DNA of 7,373 nucleotides, from assembly GCA_947462945.1 (NCBI GenBank), contig CANHTE010000055.1:1-7373 (forward strand). Direction: 5' to 3'. Numbering within the stretch: position 1 is the stretch's first letter; every line of letters starts with the position of its first letter. The position numbers and the translations under genes were made by a program. Shown here piece by piece: positions 5,958 to 7,373 of this stretch. This stretch comes from Acetobacteraceae bacterium. Lineage in GTDB: Bacteria > Pseudomonadota > Alphaproteobacteria > Acetobacterales > Acetobacteraceae. The notes beneath the pieces are model-generated. The model did not search any database, was not told the DNA's origin, and saw only the letters and a list, made by a program, of their open reading frames with translations.

Positions 5958-6451
5958 AGCCTGCACCCAAGCCAGCCGCCAAGCACCAGCCCGGCCGGCC
6001 CCGCACGGGCGCGCGCGTGGCCGCCGTGCAGGCCCTGTTCCAGACCGAACAATCGGGCGACAATATCGAAACCGTGCTGGACCAATTCGTCCGCCACCGC
6101 CTGGGCACCGCCCCCGGCCAGGCGGGCTTCGAGGATGGCCGCGTCGAGGAAGCGGACGTCCCGCTCTTTGCCCGAATCATGCGCGGTGCGGCCACCCATA
6201 CCGAGGATCTGGACCAGTTGATCGCCTCCCACCTGGCCTCGGGCTGGGCGATGGGTCGGCTTGATCCCGTGCTGCGCGCCATCCTGCGCGCCGCCGGCGG
6301 AGAGCTGCGCGATATGGGCGGGCCGCCGGCGAAGGTCGTCATCAAGGAATACATGGATGTGGCGCATGGCTTCTTCGGGGGCGAGGAACCACGCTTCTGC
6401 AACGGGGTGCTGGATGCCATGGCGCGGGCGCTTCGGGCGGAGGAGTTCTGA
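5954..6451 (+). CDS. nusB: NusB, transcription antitermination factor
   Basis: A 165-residue all-helical protein that pairs with NusE (ribosomal protein S10) on boxA RNA and supports antitermination of rRNA operons. The N-terminal 20 residues are basic and Pro-rich. Then TGARVAAVQALFQTEQ (18-33) matches the first NusB helix. Further marks are MGRLDPVLRAILRAAGGELRD, VVIKEYMDVAHGFFG and FCNGVLDAMARAL at the C-terminus, which corresponds to the usual F-V-N-G-VLD motif. The start is taken as TTG 5954, overlapping the ribH stop (TTGA), because the frame has no ATG nearby and the first helix needs the preceding basic residues. GTG at 6016 would cut into that helix. There is no strong Shine-Dalgarno sequence, so coupling to ribH is likely. 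Placement beside ribH is the standard bacterial ribH-nusB arrangement. Confidence 0.93.
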   Translation: MKPAPKPAAKHQPGRPRTGARVAAVQALFQTEQSGDNIETVLDQFVRHRLGTAPGQAGFEDGRVEEADVPLFARIMRGAATHTEDLDQLIASHLASGWAMGRLDPVLRAILRAAGGELRDMGGPPAKVVIKEYMDVAHGFFGGEEPRFCNGVLDAMARALRAEEF

Positions 6452-6453
6452 CA

Positions 6454-6514
6454 CCAGGAGGGCGCTGCCCTCCCGGACCCTCCCGCCAGGAACCTCAGCT
6501 TCCTGGACCTCCGG
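6454..6514 (+). repeat. Tandem two-hairpin intergenic module, copy B (nusB-thiL gap)
   Basis: Two units of about 32 and 29 bases, each beginning CCAGGA (6454-6459 and 6486-6491) and ending in a GGACC-TCC-G string. Unit 1 has a perfect 7-bp stem, GGAGGGC 6457-6463 with GCCCTCC 6467-6473, and a 3-base loop. Unit 2 has a 7-bp stem, CCAGGAA 6486-6492 with TTCCTGG 6500-6506, and a 7-base loop. No T-tract follows, so an intrinsic terminator is unlikely. The module could protect or punctuate the mRNA between nusB and thiL. Its plan, two hairpins each followed by TGGAC or CGGAC, matches the module in the MFS-nrdR gap. Confidence 0.6.
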
Positions 6515-6523
6515 GCCGTGCAA

Positions 6524-7373
6524 GTGAGCGCTCCTGAATTCTCCATGATCGCGCGGCATTTTCGGCCGCTGGCGGGGCCGGAGGGGCTCAACCTGTTGGA
6601 TGATGCGGCTTTGCTCACGCCGCCTGCCGGGGCGCAGCTTGTTCTCGCCGCCGATGCCATGGTGGCGGGCGTGCATTTCCTGCCGGACGATCCGCCCGAG
6701 ACCATCGGCCGAAAGCTGTTGCGGGTGAACCTCAGTGACCTTGCGGCCATGGGCGCCACGCCGCTGGGCTACCTGATGACCATCGCCCTCACCCCCGCCA
6801 CGGACGAGGCCTGGCTCACCGGCTTCGTCGCCGGTCTGGCGGAGGATCAGCGGGAATTCGGGCTGCGCGTGCTGGGGGGTGACACCGTCTCCAGCCCCGG
6901 CCCCCTGACCCTCTCGCTCACCATCCTGGGGCAGGTGCCGCCTGGTGCCGCCCTCACCCGGGCCGGCGCGCGGCCGGGCGATGACATCTGGGTCAGTGGC
7001 CGCATTGGCGATGGCTGGCTCGGCCTGCGCGCCGCGCGCGGCGAGATGGCCGATCCGGGCGGCGTGATGGCCCGGCGCTACCGCCTGCCTGAGCCGCGTT
7101 TGGCCCTGGGGGTCGCGCTGCGCGGCCTGGCGCGGGCCGCCATGGATGTCTCGGACGGGTTGTTGCAGGATGTCTCGCATCTCTGCCGCGCCGGGGATTG
7201 CGCGGCGGTGGTGGAGGCGGCGCTGGTTCCCGTCTCCGACGCCGCAGCACCTATAGAGGCGCTGGTGACGGGTGGCGACGACTATGAACTGCTGTTTGCG
7301 GCCGCGGCCGAGGATCACGCGGCCGTGATGGCCGCGGGTCTCGCCGCGCGCACGCCTGTCACGCGCATCGGTC
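6524..7373 (+). CDS. thiL: ThiL, thiamine-monophosphate kinase, truncated by the window end
   Basis: ThiL phosphorylates thiamine monophosphate to the active cofactor thiamine pyrophosphate with ATP. About 283 residues are visible; the E. coli protein is 325, so roughly the last 40 are missing. In order: MIARHF (8-13), DDAALL (26-31, metal-binding acids), AADAMVAGVHFL (42-53), LLRVNLSDLAAMGATP (65-80), GGDT (118-121), VSGRIGDGWLGL (157-168), AMDVSDGLLQD (206-216) and TGGDDYELLF (249-258). All are ThiL/PurM-like ATP and Mg sites. The residue before DDAALL is Leu where Gly is usual. The start is uncertain: GTG 6524 gives MSAPEFSMIARHF, which fits the family N-terminus; GTG 6518 and ATG 6545 are alternatives, and none has a good ribosome site. 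nusB-thiL adjacency is common in bacteria. Confidence 0.95.
   Translation, partial: MSAPEFSMIARHFRPLAGPEGLNLLDDAALLTPPAGAQLVLAADAMVAGVHFLPDDPPETIGRKLLRVNLSDLAAMGATPLGYLMTIALTPATDEAWLTGFVAGLAEDQREFGLRVLGGDTVSSPGPLTLSLTILGQVPPGAALTRAGARPGDDIWVSGRIGDGWLGLRAARGEMADPGGVMARRYRLPEPRLALGVALRGLARAAMDVSDGLLQDVSHLCRAGDCAAVVEAALVPVSDAAAPIEALVTGGDDYELLFAAAAEDHAAVMAAGLAARTPVTRIG

Noticed and set aside
5750..7318. A 522-codon open frame on the - strand across ribH, nusB and thiL
   Set aside because: Three well-conserved genes occupy the + strand; the antisense product is Arg/Gly/Gln-rich with no recognisable motif.

Overview
The window is about 7.4 kb of very GC-rich DNA with all genes on the + strand. It looks like a chromosomal housekeeping region of an alphaproteobacterium. 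The order nrdR-ribD-ribE-ribB(A)-ribH-nusB-thiL is the classic alphaproteobacterial riboflavin cluster. The GC level, the frequent GTG/TTG starts and the style of the intergenic hairpins suggest Acetobacteraceae (Roseomonas-like). The family-level assignment is an inference from composition and gene order, not from a database match.

Layout: (1) 1-479 is the C-terminal part of rlmN, a radical-SAM rRNA/tRNA adenine methyltransferase. (2) 486-580 is a very long hairpin with a T-tract, read as the rlmN terminator; its 3' arm carries the only good ribosome binding site of the next gene. (3) 583-1755 is a 12-helix major facilitator transporter of unknown substrate. (4) 1756-2039 has no convincing gene; it holds a tandem two-hairpin module and a probable promoter for nrdR. 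(5) 2040-2492 is nrdR. (6) 2493-2607 is a short gap with a diverged direct repeat; a 39-codon Arg-rich ORF fits it exactly, overlapping the nrdR stop and the ribD start. (7) 2608-5957 is ribD, ribE, ribB(A) and ribH, which together cover nearly the whole riboflavin pathway. (8) 5954-6451 is nusB. (9) 6454-6514 is a second two-hairpin module. (10) thiL begins near 6524 and runs off the window end.

How the genes work together: RibB makes the four-carbon unit DHBP from ribulose 5-phosphate. RibD makes the pyrimidine partner from the GTP cyclohydrolase II product. RibH joins the two into lumazine, and RibE dismutates lumazine to riboflavin. The GTP cyclohydrolase II-like half of the RibBA protein has lost its zinc cysteines, so the first committed step is probably encoded elsewhere. 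NusB (transcription antitermination), ThiL (thiamine pyrophosphate synthesis) and NrdR (ribonucleotide reductase repressor) share the unit. Several junctions overlap by a few bases (ribE/ribBA, ribH/nusB) or have a Shine-Dalgarno sequence inside the preceding stop region (ribD/ribE), which suggests translational coupling.

The coding content is mostly conserved. The points worth a second look are the degenerate GCHII domain, the possible 39-aa basic peptide between nrdR and ribD, the ribosome site buried in the rlmN-MFS hairpin, and the two related intergenic double-hairpin modules. No tRNA, rRNA, CRISPR, insertion sequence or FMN riboswitch was seen.
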